NCBI GenBank assembly: GCA_024362935.1
Contig: JANCRA010000030.1
Coordinates: forward strand, 4,428,596 to 4,492,595
DNA from: Setophaga petechia
Taxonomy: Eukaryota > Chordata > Aves > Passeriformes > Parulidae
Direction: 5' to 3'
Length of the DNA: 64,000 nt
Shown piece by piece: positions 1 to 55,284 of this stretch; the first letter of the stretch is position 1, and each line of letters opens with the position of its first letter. The position numbers and the translations under genes are program-made. The notes beneath the pieces are model-generated. The model searched no databases. It worked only from the letters and a program-made list of their open reading frames with translations, and was not told the origin of the DNA.

Positions 1-104
1 CGCAATCGCTTCCGCCATCTTTGCGTCGAGCGCGCTGAAGCCGCCGAAGCCGCCGCGGAGCGCGAGGAGGGCGGGCACAATGGGAAGTGAATGGGAGCCG
101 CCAT
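1..104 (-). other. Possible 5' end of a leftward gene (two candidate starts)
   Basis: Two minus-strand ATGs in good context run open to the window edge. One is at 18-16 (CAAAGATGGCGG, reading MAEAIA before the edge). The other is at 104-102 (reading MAAPIHFPLC and onward, open to base 1). They are in different frames, so at most one is the main start, and both may lie in a 5' UTR. Neither peptide is one I recognise, and I could not match them to the human CDK5RAP2 N-terminus as I remember it. Confidence 0.25.
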
Positions 105-270
105 GTTTGATGAGGGCAGGAAGCCGAGCTGCGCGGACAGCGGCCATGCTGGCTGAGGGCAGAGCGGGGCGGGTGCCGGCCGGGCGCCATCTCGAGTGAG
201 GGAAGGAGCCCGGGCTGACAGCTCGAGGGGACGGGGCGCCTGAGGTGATGCGAGAGGGGACAGGCTGATC
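1..270. promoter_or_regulatory. CpG-rich promoter edge of a neighbouring gene
   Basis: The first ~270 bases are dense in CpG and GC, unlike the AT-richer DNA that follows, and the island is cut by the window edge. On the minus strand there are two YY1-like ATGGCGG motifs, one around 12-21 and one around 98-106, in the CAAAGATGGCGG style often seen at housekeeping transcription starts. This is consistent with the 5' end of a gene transcribed leftwards out of the window. In human, as I recall, the gene downstream of MEGF9 on the same strand is CDK5RAP2, so it is the leading candidate. That is inferred from synteny only, with no protein match. Confidence 0.6.
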
Positions 271-824
271 CCAGCCGCTGTCCCGGATCTGCTACAAAAG
301 TATCCCCATCTGGAAGAGGCTTTGGAAGGGAGGCACCGAGCCCTGGCTCCTGGCGAGCCTGGCAGAGCCGCTGGCGCTGATGTTTACCATGTTCCCCGCA
401 GGGCACAGCCGTCATTGGGCTCGGCGGAAGAAATAAACACGCGTTAGTTTCACATTCTGGTCACTGCTCATAGCAACGGGCAGGGGCGCAGGCAGCTGCT
501 GTCATCATCCGGATTTTGAATGATCTGGGAGAGTTGTTTTTTTTTTGTAAAGTGAAATTGTAAGCGTGTCGGCTCTCCCAGTTTTTGTGGGAGAAAATGC
601 AGCTGCATTGGACATTTCTGAAGATGAACAGCGAGAAATGCTGAACTGCATTAAACGCTGCTGTTGTGGGCCCTCCTTCAGGGGCATGGCCAGGGGAACA
701 GCGCCGGGCACAGGTGGAGCTCCAGACCCTCCTTGCTGTGCACCCCTGCCTTCCTGTAATTCATTTAGAACCCATGTACAGGATTGAAATAACTCCCTGC
801 AATATTTATTTACATCGTCACGGA
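271..824. other. Non-coding flank between CpG island and CR1
   Basis: No gene is recognised here. There is a T-run at about 536-546. A short stretch at about 566-710 is open on both strands, and its plus reading (VFVGENAAALDISEDEQREM) looks protein-like but matches nothing I know. It could be an exon of a divergent transcript or chance. Confidence 0.4.
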
Positions 825-1560
825 TTCACAGAATTATTTAGGCTGGAAAAGACCACTGAGATATGGAATCCAACCTTTGACCAATCCCTGCCTCGTCAGC
901 CAGCCCAGTGCACTGAGTGCCATGTCCAGTCGTTCCTGGGTCACCTGCAGGGACAGTGACTCTATCACCTCTCTAGGCAGCCCCTTCCTGTCTAATCACC
1001 CATTTTGTAAAGAAATTTCTCCTGATGTCCAAACTGAACCTTGCCCCTACAGCTTGAAGCCATTCCCTGTTGTCCCTGTTGTTCCCTGGAGCAGAACCTG
1101 ACCCCCCCCAGCTGTCCCCTCCTGGCAGGAGCTGTGCAGACCCACAAGGTTCCCCCTGAGCCTCCTTTTCCTCAGGCTGAGCCCCTTCCCAGCTCCCTCA
1201 GCCTCTCCTGGTGCTCCAGCCCCTTCCCCAGCTCTATTCCCTTCCCTGGACTCATTCCAGCTCCTCAAGGTCTTTCTGGTCACAAGGGGCCCAGAACTGG
1301 GCACAGCACTCGAGGAGCCTCGGCCGTGCTCAGCACAGGGGACAGTGCCCTGCTCCTGTGGCCACACTGTTGCTGGTACAAGCCAGGAGCCATTGGCCTT
1401 CTTGCCCACCTGGGCACATGTTCAGCCCTCTCAACCAGGACTCCCATTTTCCACTGGGCTGCCTTCCAGCCACTCTGCCCCCAGAGTGCATCGAGCATCA
1501 GGTGGTGCCTCATGCTGGGATGCTGGGACTTGCTCTTACCATTCTCTGTAACACAAGGAA
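825..1560 (-). mobile_element. CR1 LINE fragment, 3' end at left
   Basis: The plus strand reads as the reverse complement of an avian CR1 3' region. It begins with CACAGAAT (the CR1 terminal octamer reversed), then GGCTGGAAAAGACCACTGAG, a 'gtccaacctttgacc' type segment, and 'cttcctgtctaatcaccc...aaagaaatttctcctgatgtcc'. Further in, 'gcccacctgggcacatgttcagcc' and 'ccactgggctgccttccagccactctgccccca' are typical of the deeper CR1 3' part. It is 5'-truncated, as most CR1 copies are, and carries no intact reverse transcriptase. Confidence 0.88.
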
Positions 1561-4030
1561 GCACAGGAGTGACCCTGTGCTTTAGATTTGGTTTCCTCTT
1601 TTGCATTTGGTTTCCTCAGGTCAGGTTTCACTCTAGGCTGTCTCAAGGGCACTCTAACCCAGACAGGAATTAGGCCACGGATAAGGGCTGACCACAGGCC
1701 ATGAATTCTCTGAGTTTATTATTCCCAGTTCTGTGAGTTTATTATTTCCAGTTGGCCTGGTGCCCTGTGAACTCCATTTCCTCCATGTACCTGCACTGTT
1801 TAGATTGACACTCACCTGTCAAATGCCCCAGGCTGGTGGGAGCAGCCTCTGCAGCTCTGGATGTGCAGGGTCATGGTGGGCTTCCCATCCCTGCTTCATT
1901 CTTTCAGCTTTATGGGTACAAGTGCATGCTGGAGCTGCAGCAGTCCCAAACTGCCAGAAGTGCCAGGCACTACTTAGCACAAGTAAGCCCTTAAGCCCAT
2001 CTCCTGTCCAACTGGACACGCCTCATGCTTGGCATTTGGGGTCTGATGACCCCAAGGGATGTTTAGTCCCTTCAACTCCCTCATGAGAGACCTCAAGAGA
2101 CACTGGTCACCTTATGTGACTGAAACCCTTTTGCAGTGGCTTCTGCCAAGCTGAAATTAAGTTCACAAAATCAGGTCTGCCATATGGCACCAGGATCTGG
2201 TCAGCCAGGCTGAAATGTGAGTTTTCCTCCTTTACAGAGCAGATCTTCATAAAATGACTAAGTACACTCATTTAAAATGATAATACCAATTTGTTTAATC
2301 TTGTTTAAGGTTTCTGTGAGGTTTTACATATTTGATATAGGTCTTTAAAAAAGCATCCATCATCTACAAGTGCAGAGTAAATCACTTTGCACACACAGCA
2401 CATGAATCTGCAGAGTCACAGCCCATGTCCAACACACTGGAGTCAAAAGGAAATCAGCAGGGCCCTCCTTGTGAAGTTCATGACTTCATGAAGTGGCTGT
2501 CTGATGGACAAGCATATGGATATATAGAGATACATCCCTGTCTATCTTCCCTGGAAGTGTTCAGGGCCAAGCTGGCTTGGAGCAACCTGCTCTGGTGGAA
2601 GGTGTCCCTGCCCATGGCAGCAGGGGAAATGAGATGATCTTTTAGGTTCTTTCCTACACAAACCATTCTGTGGTCCTATGATTCCATGTATACACACAGC
2701 CAGGATGGAACATTTCCCTGGGAAATTTACTGCACTGCCCAATGTTTTACAAGCTGCAGTAGCACCAGGAAGCTGCAAGGGGCAGACAGGACTAGGAAAT
2801 GTGTTGTTTAGAAGCAGTTAACAACTTGCCTTCAGATAATCTGCTTAATGTTGTTTAACCTTAAATTCATTAGTAGCACATTTGGGGAGATTACACTAAA
2901 CCCTCAGGCCAGGAAGCTGTGTTGGAACTTTCCTTCTTCTCAAGGCAGCCTGAGATCCTTCCCACCTCAGGCAGAGTCCTGAAGGGAGTCTGGGACAGGA
3001 CCTGTGGGGAGGGCAGTGGTAGGGCTGAGCTGAGCAGGGCAGGAGCCAGCTGCTCGCTGTGCTGTGCTGGCACAAGCAGGGCTGATGTCACCAGCAGCTG
3101 AACACGGGTCCCCCTCACTGTTCTCACTCCCTGCTCTGGGGACCTGGTTCAGACTCAGCTCTGCCTCCTCCTCACACAGTTCACAGCAAGATTCCTCCTA
3201 AGTTAAGTCATGCACGATCCAACTGCTCTGCTAATGCAAATCAGGTCTCGATAAACTCCCTTGAATTTCACCAGTGCGGCCTTTCCTTACACAGATCTGG
3301 CTCAGTCAAACATCTGAATGAACACTTAGAACCACGTGCTCACTCAGTGTATGAAGCCTTACCTCTCAAGCTCTTTGCTTAATAAGGGCTGAAGAGTCAC
3401 ACACAGCTTTCACCAAAAAAGAGCTTTTAGCAGTGGTGTTTGCAAAACAAAATCAATTTCCTAACTCTGCCAAGTGAGAAGGAAATGCAAGTTCTCCACA
3501 GGCCCTTCTGAAACACTCCCAGAACTGATGCCATAGATGTGGATTTCAGTGTATCTGTAACAAAAATGGCCTCTGAAACACATCTGTAGTCATGAAGAAA
3601 AATATGATACAATATATCCCTCATCCCATTTTTAGCTTTGCTCTGAGGGTTTCCATGTTAGTGATTCACATCTCTGACAAAATGTGTCCATGTGAATGAT
3701 ACAGAAAGCAGTGGGAAAACAGTCATTGCCAGTGGGGCTCCCAACCACAGCTGAGGGCTGGAATGGTTCACAGCAGACACAAGAGATCAGAGGGCTCATT
3801 TTTTTGCTGGATTTTCCGACACAGAATGTCAACTGTGCTTATGAATATCTGTGATAGAAAACATTTTTGTGCCTTGGTTCTCATCTCGCATACAGGGGCA
3901 TAATGAAGGAATAATTCTCCTGGAACAAATGTTATTACTGGGATGAGATTGGATTCAATCCTTTCTGTCACTGGGAAGACTCTTGCTGAAATTCAATGAA
4001 CAAAAACACAAATGCAAAAATCCAAGTGGC
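1561..4030. other. Intergenic DNA between MEGF9 3' end and left island
   Basis: Apart from the CR1 fragment at 2547-2688, I see no gene, tRNA or clear regulatory motif. All open frames are short (under 80 codons) and unrecognisable. Confidence 0.5.
2547..2688 (+). mobile_element. CR1 LINE 3' fragment
   Basis: This reads in the CR1 sense direction: 'ctggaagtgttcagggccaagctggcttggagcaacctg', then 'ggtgtccctgcccatggcag', ending in 'ttaggttctttcctacacaaaccattctgtggtcctatgattccatg'. That is the usual CR1 3' tail with its terminal ATTCTGTG/ATTCCATG octamers. It is a short, 5'-truncated copy. Confidence 0.88.
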
Positions 4031-4050
4031 ATAGATACAAATTATATACA

Positions 4051-4062
4051 TTTATTTTTATT
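4051..4062 (-). terminator. MEGF9: Distal candidate polyadenylation signal pair
   Basis: Two adjacent AATAAA hexamers on the minus strand (plus-strand TTTATT at 4051-4056 and 4057-4062) sit in an AT-rich stretch. Cleavage would fall roughly at 4025-4045. The pairing and position make this the best distal end for the gene. Confidence 0.4.
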
Positions 4063-7000
4063 CATTTTAAATAACATTCTTCTGTATAAATTCTGACATA
4101 TATTCAAATCATACACTTTTTTTTTTCTTTTTAGAAATGCATTTGTAAGCATAGCATATGCTTGGGGGACGCTGTATTTGGATGCAGAGTGAGACTGATG
4201 GGTTTCAGATGGGAGCAAGTACAATTTTTAAGGCCCACATTTTTCTTATTTTAATCCATTCCTTTGACACATAAAGAGCAGAGTCCTGTGGGAGCTCACT
4301 CTAAAACTTCACTTTAAAGAGGAAACTATTTTTATATCCTTTATTTAAAGGAGACTGTGCAAACTTTCTGCCACATTTACATTGCCTGTAACACTGAAGA
4401 GGATGATGCTGCACAGCAGTGGTTAACTAGCCCAAGATACCTGAAGGATGCTGGATATTTCCCCTCCTCTTTCCTAAATGCCTGTTAAGTTTGCTCAGCC
4501 TGGTCCAAGGGAATTATCATTCCAGTGGCTGACATCTCCTGACAGCTCCCCAGGGCTAATGCTCCTCATAGCTATTTCCAGCTACAGTGGTCCACAAGGC
4601 TGGAGATCATCTCTCCTCATTAGCTCAACCACTTTTCTGCATGTCTGCTGCTCTCCAAGTGCTCCCCCAAGCTGAGAGCCCTGCAGGCTGCCCCGAGCCC
4701 TGCCCCACCCCAGCTCTGTGCCCTTCATCTGCTCCTTCTGTCCCTTTGCCTTTACTGCCGGGCTGGCTCACCCCAGCCGGGCCCTCACCCTGCCAGGGGC
4801 GGTGCCTGGAGCTGCCCTCCCACATCCACCACCCCCTGCCCTGTCACACCTGCCTCTGCTCTGCAGCTGCTGTCCCACGCCAGGAGTGCCCTCTCTGTGA
4901 CAGCCCTGCAGCTGGCCAGCATTCCCAGGCAGAAGGTGCTGCAGTGGCCATCAGGAACACCTCGTGTACCTGCCTGCCACCTCAGCCCCACAAGTCACCA
5001 AGATGCCCTGCCCTGACCTCACTGGCTGCTCAGCTGGGCCTCAACACAGCCCTGAGAGTCCAGTTCTGTTTTTTGCTGCCCTTACCCCACCCTCAGGACA
5101 AAGCTCAGCACCTGGGGAGCCTCACGACAAGCCATGACACACAGCACGGTGCTGGTGGCCTCCTGGCACAAGTGTTTGAGCTCTGCCACCCCTCCAGGTA
5201 CAGCCCAGCCCAAGGTGACTGGAGACAGAACCAGCTCAGCTTCTTCCTCCCCTCCTGTGGTGCCAGGAGAACTGATAAGAGCACGGATGAGCTGATCTCA
5301 CATCACCAAAGGCAAACATGAAGCTGTTTATTCTCTCCCTGCTGAGACATTGATCTCCTTTTATTACTGTTGCTCCTGTGTGCCAAGGCCTGGGTGGCAG
5401 GAGGTGGCTGCTGTATCATTCTGCCACTTGACAAGCACGGTGCCAGTGCCACATCCTCCCTGTGCTCCCTGTTCAGGAACATCCTGTGCCGTCCAAATCT
5501 GGGCAGCCAGGTCCCCCCGCCCATCCAAGCTTCCCATCACGTCTCCAGGCTGTCTCCATCCCTTCATCCAGCTGTGCAACCCACAGGCAGCAGCTGTCCC
5601 ACCCTGCAGGGCACCCTGACTCCTCCTATTCCCAAACACAAAGCCTTTGGATTACTTTGGAGGTCAGAAGCAGCCCAGGTGCCAACACCTCCTGTGCTGT
5701 GGCAGGCAGGGACCAGGAGGGCTCAGCACCTGAGCCCACGCTCTGCTGGAGCAGATGGTCCCTACTTCTACAGTGAGACAAAATCCAAGCCTGTTCCTGT
5801 TACAAAGCAGCCCACAGTCACAGCAAAATTTCAGGAAGAGGTGTTTTGTGGCAAAGATTAAAAAATCTGCTAAAGTATTTTAGAAACATTAAAGTGAACA
5901 ACCTGTCCTTCGATTTGCTTGCTAGCATCAGTCCAGAAGCCAACACTTCCTAAATTACCTTTCCTCAGCCCATGAAGTGACCAAGTGCAAGTGTATCACT
6001 AGATCAGCACCTCTAGATAATTACAACTTCCAGGAAATTTTCTGTCTTGTCACCACCCTGCTCTTTAAAAGCTTGATGAGTAACTCAAGGATTAGCAATA
6101 TCCAGATTTTCTCCTCCAGTCCTCCCCCGTTTTATAGCTAAAAGTAACACTGCTCTGAATGACACGAGCCAGATTTATTACCTGAAGTATGGGACCTCAC
6201 CCTGGCCCACTGCAGGCAACAGGAGCTTTTCCATCAATTTTCTTCCATCAGCTTGGGCCTATATGCAATTCCACATTCTGCCCTCACCATATACCTCGGT
6301 CATCCTCAACAATTTTAATTCTGACTTGCCATGCCTCAAGTGTAAATCAGGCAGCAAGTTTTTGAGGCAGAAATGGCATCTTTGAGCATATGTTTGAACC
6401 ACCTACTTTCCCCCCTGCCAAGTTTCCAAAGGTAAGAGAAACCTCCTCACAGCACTGAAAAACAAATAAATAACCAACATGTTCTCTCTACCATTTCTCA
6501 TCTGGAGAAATATTCACTTTTTCCTGGCTCAGAGGATACATCCACCAGCTTCTGTATCACCATTGCCCCACCACACACAGCAATGCAGCTGCAGCTCTGA
6601 GGCTGGGCAATTTGGAAATATTTGTTTCTTGCCCTGTTTCCATGCAGGATTTTGATTTCCAGGGGTGGGAGAGATGGCACAGCCCCTGCCCTGAGGCACA
6701 CACACTGCAGGTACCAACCCAGGAGCTCCACGGTGTGACCTCCCTGTGCAGTGCTGCCTGTGAGTTGTTCTCTCTGCTAACAGCCCACCAGCCTCCCACC
6801 AAAACCAGGGAAATCTGTAAAACCTGTTCCCTGCAGTGCTTTTTTAACAGCTGATTCCCCACCACCTTCTTGTGCTACTTTAAATTCTGGAAGCATCTGT
6901 GCCTTTTACCTTCCGAGCCTCGAAGCGCGCACCGGGCCCTGCGAGCTCCTCGTCCCAAAGCTGCTCCCACCCAAATCCAGGAGACCTTTGGCCCTCAGGA

Positions 7001-7667
7001 GGCCAAGGGGCTGAGCTCAGCCCTCCAGCACATCCCCTCTGCCGTGTCAGCTCAGCAGGGATGGCACTGGGATCCCTCCACACAATGAGCACACTTGGGA
7101 GAACCTCAGCCAATGAGCCCAGGCTCTCAGGGTGTTTGTGACAGTGTATTTGCATTTTGTGGAAAGACTTAAAAGCAAGGGATACACTGGTGCATCCAAT
7201 TTTTGGACACCTACTCAGCCCTAGTCATGGCAACACTGGTATTCACTCTGTATTTGAAGGAATGGCAAAATTTGACAGATACAAGTAGGGAGCACTCACA
7301 TTTTCTCTAAAAAAGAAGTTATTCAATGACAGTGGAAGAAAAGCTTTAAGCAGTTGGTGTTTGCCAGAGGCCCAGCTCCAACAATATTGCCATCTCATTT
7401 ACAGTATTTTAAACAATCCTCATGATTTTTTCTTTTTTAAACAATGTCACTAACTGCTGTACAATTAAAACCTAGAGGATAAAACATGACCTGGGGAGTG
7501 GGGGAAGTTGGGGAGGGGCTCATGGTTTTGTTGTTGGGGATTTTTTGGTTGGTCAGTTGGTTCCTTGTCTTTTTTACAAATAATTACAAATACAATTCCA
7601 AGAAGATATATTACATTTTATATACAGAACACACCATTTCTATCAGGGTAGGGTAGTAAGCCTGGCT

Positions 7668-7673
7668 TTTATT
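7668..7673 (-). terminator. MEGF9: Proximal candidate polyadenylation signal
   Basis: AATAAA on the minus strand, with a UGUA element just upstream (minus strand ATGTAAAAATAAAAG), about 750 nt after the stop codon. Use of this site would give a short 3' UTR isoform. Confidence 0.35.
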
Positions 7674-8421
7674 TTTACATGGCAACCCTGAGATGTCTTG
7701 TCGTCTTCCCTTGCACAGAAACTATACAAGTTCATTAACTCCTTCTAGAAAAAAATGGATTGCTATGTCTTAATAGCATCATCACCCTGTATAAATACTC
7801 AGAAAGGGAAAAGCTTAGTCTCTTCCCTAACTCAAATGTTCTTAGGATTTTTTTCCTGTTTCCCTGCTTAGTGGGAACAGATAATGGTGACTTTTTCAGT
7901 GTGCAACTCACTCCTCCTACTTGCCTTTTGGTAGTACAGTGAACAATTATTTCCCTTTTTTTTCGTTCTCCTTTTCAAATAAGTTTCTGTCAGGAATGAA
8001 GATGATGCCTTTCCAAAGATCTGTTTCCTGAAATTCCACTGTTAATTCATGAGCTACTTCTCAAACTAAAGGATGAAGACACAAGTGTTGGGTTGGCTGG
8101 AAACCAAGTAGCTTCTGACTCCTCATCGGGTTCTGCTCTCTCCACCCCACCACCTCTTCATTAAAAAAGTTTCAATTCAGTTTATAACAACAGTGAATTC
8201 TATGGATCTTTATGGAGAACACTGAATGCATTTCACCACACTACCTGAAATTCAGGTGTACCACACTGTCTCCTGTTCACCTGCAAGCTACAGCACGCCT
8301 TGCACCAGAGAGTATCTGAACAGCAAATTCCTCTGCGTGGAGCCTTGGCACGGATCCTGACACCCCTTCCACAAGCCCTGTAACTTTTTGAGAAGCAAAC
8401 TTTGGAACAGCTGGATGACTT

Positions 8422-52937
<44,516 letters not shown>

Positions 52938-52941
<4 letters not shown>

Positions 52942-52976
52942 GGTGCGGCGCGGGGCTCCGCCATGCACTCGTTCAT
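52938..52976 (-). promoter_or_regulatory. Upstream ORF overlapping the MEGF9 start (ATGA)
   Basis: A 12-codon uORF (MNECMAEPRAAP) starts at 52976 and ends with TGA at 52940-52938. Its stop overlaps the main ATG (52941-52939) as ATGA. It has two in-frame ATGs, at 52976 and 52964, both in weak context at -3 (T). Ribosomes scanning or reinitiating here would translate MEGF9 by leaky scanning or termination-reinitiation. It acts only if the transcription start lies upstream of 52976, which the sequence does not show. Confidence 0.6.
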
Positions 52977-53335
52977 TGACGCGGGCGCTCGCACACGCAC
53001 CGAGCGCGGCCGGGAGCGGCGCCGGGCGGCGGCGGCTCCTCCCGCCGCCTCAGCCAGCCATGCCGCGCCCGCGCCCTGCGCCCCTCCGGCGGCTCCCGCC
53101 GCGCCGCGCCCCGGCTGACAGCGCCGCGCCCGCCCCGCCCCGCGCCGCCGCGACCAATCAGCGCCGCGCCCGCCCTACCTGACGGCGCGGCGCAGCCAAT
53201 CAGCGGCGGGCGGGGGCGGGCCGAGGGGCGGTGCGCGGCGGGGAGGGGGCGGCATTGTGCGGGCGTGAGGGGCACCGGGCCGGAGCTGCCGTGCCCCCGG
53301 CAGCGGCGGCGGGGGACGCGCGGCCGCCTTTCTTA

Positions 53336-55284
53336 GGGGGTGTGTGCGCTCCATTTGTAAGAATACAGGTTTTAAAGCTTTCAACTTTTTGTTATGTTTA
53401 AAATTTTTATTAAAAAAATCAAATTTTCCCTCATCCTCCTCAGTTTTGGGAGACAACGATCAAGGCGCGGTGAGCGGCAGCGGGACACAAAGCGGCTCTG
53501 AGGAAGGAGCGCTGCTCCCTGCGTGCCCCTGCAGCGCTCCGGAGGGGTCGGGCAGGCCGGGGGGTGTCACGGCCCCCTCGGCAGCCACCTGCATCCGCGT
53601 CCCCCTGCCCGCCTGGCCCCGCTCCAGGCCCCAGCGGTGCCGCTCCCTTTGTGCCGCTCCTCTGCCGGGCACGGAGCTGCGGGGAGCAGCCGCAAGGACA
53701 ATGACAGCCGGGCCCCCCTGGCTGTCGGGGCCGCCACCCGCGGTGACCTTGGCACCCCCCGGTCCCGGAGGAGCGATCGGCAGCGCCCCGGGGGGAGGAA
53801 GCACAGTGACACAGATATTAATTATTCACGGAGCGCAAGTGGGTGATCGCCGGTTCACGCGTGGTGGAGCGAGGCAGGAATGCGCTGGGGGAAAACGCCG
53901 CTCTGATCGACACAAAGGCACGTGGAAGCAAGGCTGGGGTGTGCTGGAGGAGCTGGGCGGGCCGGGCAGAGCCGCAGGGCAGCAGCGGCAGCATCCCTAC
54001 ACATCCCTTACACATCCCCTAGACATCCCCTGCACATCCCTACACATCCCTCCTTACACACCCCTACACATCCCTACACATCCCCTGCACATCCCTACAG
54101 AGCACCAGGAGCTGGGTGGCTCTGGCTGCCCAGCCCTGCCCTCAGGTGTGTGGCACTGCCAGGTGAGTGTTTGCATCATCTCTTGTTCCTGCAGGAGCCA
54201 GTGGATGCTGACGAGTGTCCTTTGGGATGGGACAGCCCCACCTTCACCCACCACATGGTCCAGGCTGCCAGTCCTTCTCCAGCACAATATTTAGGAGTTG
54301 CCTTCAAGGGAAACACTGCCCAGCATTGCTGCTGTGGGATAATGTTCTGCAATCACTCACTGCTCTTCCCCCATACCTATCCCTTTCTCAGAAATAAACA
54401 GGACTTTATTCCTGCATAATAATATAATTATTATTCCCCAGCAGCTCTGCTAGGTGACAAACCCTTCTGAGATCTGCTGTCCATAATTACCACCAGCCTG
54501 TCTCTCCTCACAGGAGCAGAGGGTCCCTCTGATCAGGGGAACACAGCTGGCAGGGGGGCAGGAGGGTTTGCTGACCCACTGTCTCCTCCAGCAGTTCATA
54601 CAAGGTTGTTGTCTATGGGAACAGGGTGAAGAAACCAAGCAGAAGAAAGATTAAGGAAAGACTTGCCTGGAACAAAGAAATTTTTAGGTTGAAATAGAAG
54701 TTGCGCAGCCACAGGAGCCAAAGGACAGACCCTGTGCCCACCTCTCAGCCCAGGGCTAGTCCCCACAAGGACCAGCATAGCACAGGCTGCCAGATCTGCT
54801 CATCTAGTTCCCAAAATATTACATTCTCACCTCTGCATGGGAGGAGCAGGTTAAGCATGTGAGTCCTTCACCTCTTTATCCTCTGCTGTCACCCCAACAA
54901 AGGAGGGAGACTGGAAGGTCCTGGCAGTGTCAGAGGTTCTTGGGCATCTTTAACCCAGCAGGACCCATGAAAAAGGATCACGTGGAGGTGGAATCTCATG
55001 CAAAAACAGAGACTCCATCTGCCCAGCTGGCTGATTTCAGTGCTGAATTATTATGAGAATCAGTACAAAGAACCACAGCAATAAAATTTACTATCTCTGC
55101 CATGTTGTGGGTACATGCAGACCCTTCATGGTAATGCCACATCCTGGTGGCAGCAGGGGTGGAAAACCTGAGGGATGAATTCCCACCTAGGTAAAAAAAA
55201 CACTGCCAGCCCCCCAAGCTGCCAGGGGAAGGCTGGGTTGAAGCCTGGAGAAAGAAAAACACCAGAAAACACTGGGCAAAGGGG
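53336..55284. other. Upstream flank of MEGF9, GC-rich then repeat-bearing
   Basis: An AT-rich patch (about 53355-53445) is followed by a second CpG-rich block (about 53460-53960), then a short C/A-rich tandem tract (about 53995-54100). The CpG block could be part of a bidirectional promoter, but no spliced or coding gene is supported here. The long plus frame at 53344-54294 has no recognisable domain. Confidence 0.4.
53995..54100. repeat. ACATCCCTAC-type short tandem tract
   Basis: About ten degenerate 9-10 bp units of the form CACATCCCT / CCTACACATCC. Confidence 0.85.

Larger units (their letters stand above)
4030..8421 (-). other. MEGF9: Probable 3' UTR of MEGF9
   Basis: The stretch directly after the MEGF9 stop codon contains no acceptor or coding exon that I can join to the gene. 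The part nearest the stop (about 7140-8421) is AT-rich and repeat-poor, as expected of a conserved 3' UTR. Candidate polyadenylation signals (AATAAA on the minus strand) lie at 7668-7673, 6174-6179, 5327-5332, 4340-4345 and 4051-4062. I place the distal end near 4030 because of the paired signal there. A shorter UTR ending near 7650 is equally possible from sequence alone. The middle (4480-5800) is C-rich and looks less UTR-like. Confidence 0.45.

Noticed and set aside
1041..1673. 210-codon plus frame
   Set aside because: It lies mostly within the reversed CR1 fragment and is not the CR1 sense strand.
4587..5321. 244-codon plus frame in the C-rich part of the putative 3' UTR
   Set aside because: Pro/Cys/Leu-rich composition typical of C-rich non-coding DNA. 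No domain, no repeat pattern and no splice support.
53344..54294. 316-codon plus frame upstream of MEGF9
   Set aside because: It crosses an AT-rich patch, a CpG-rich block and a short tandem tract, and has no recognisable domain. GC-rich DNA lacks stop codons by chance.
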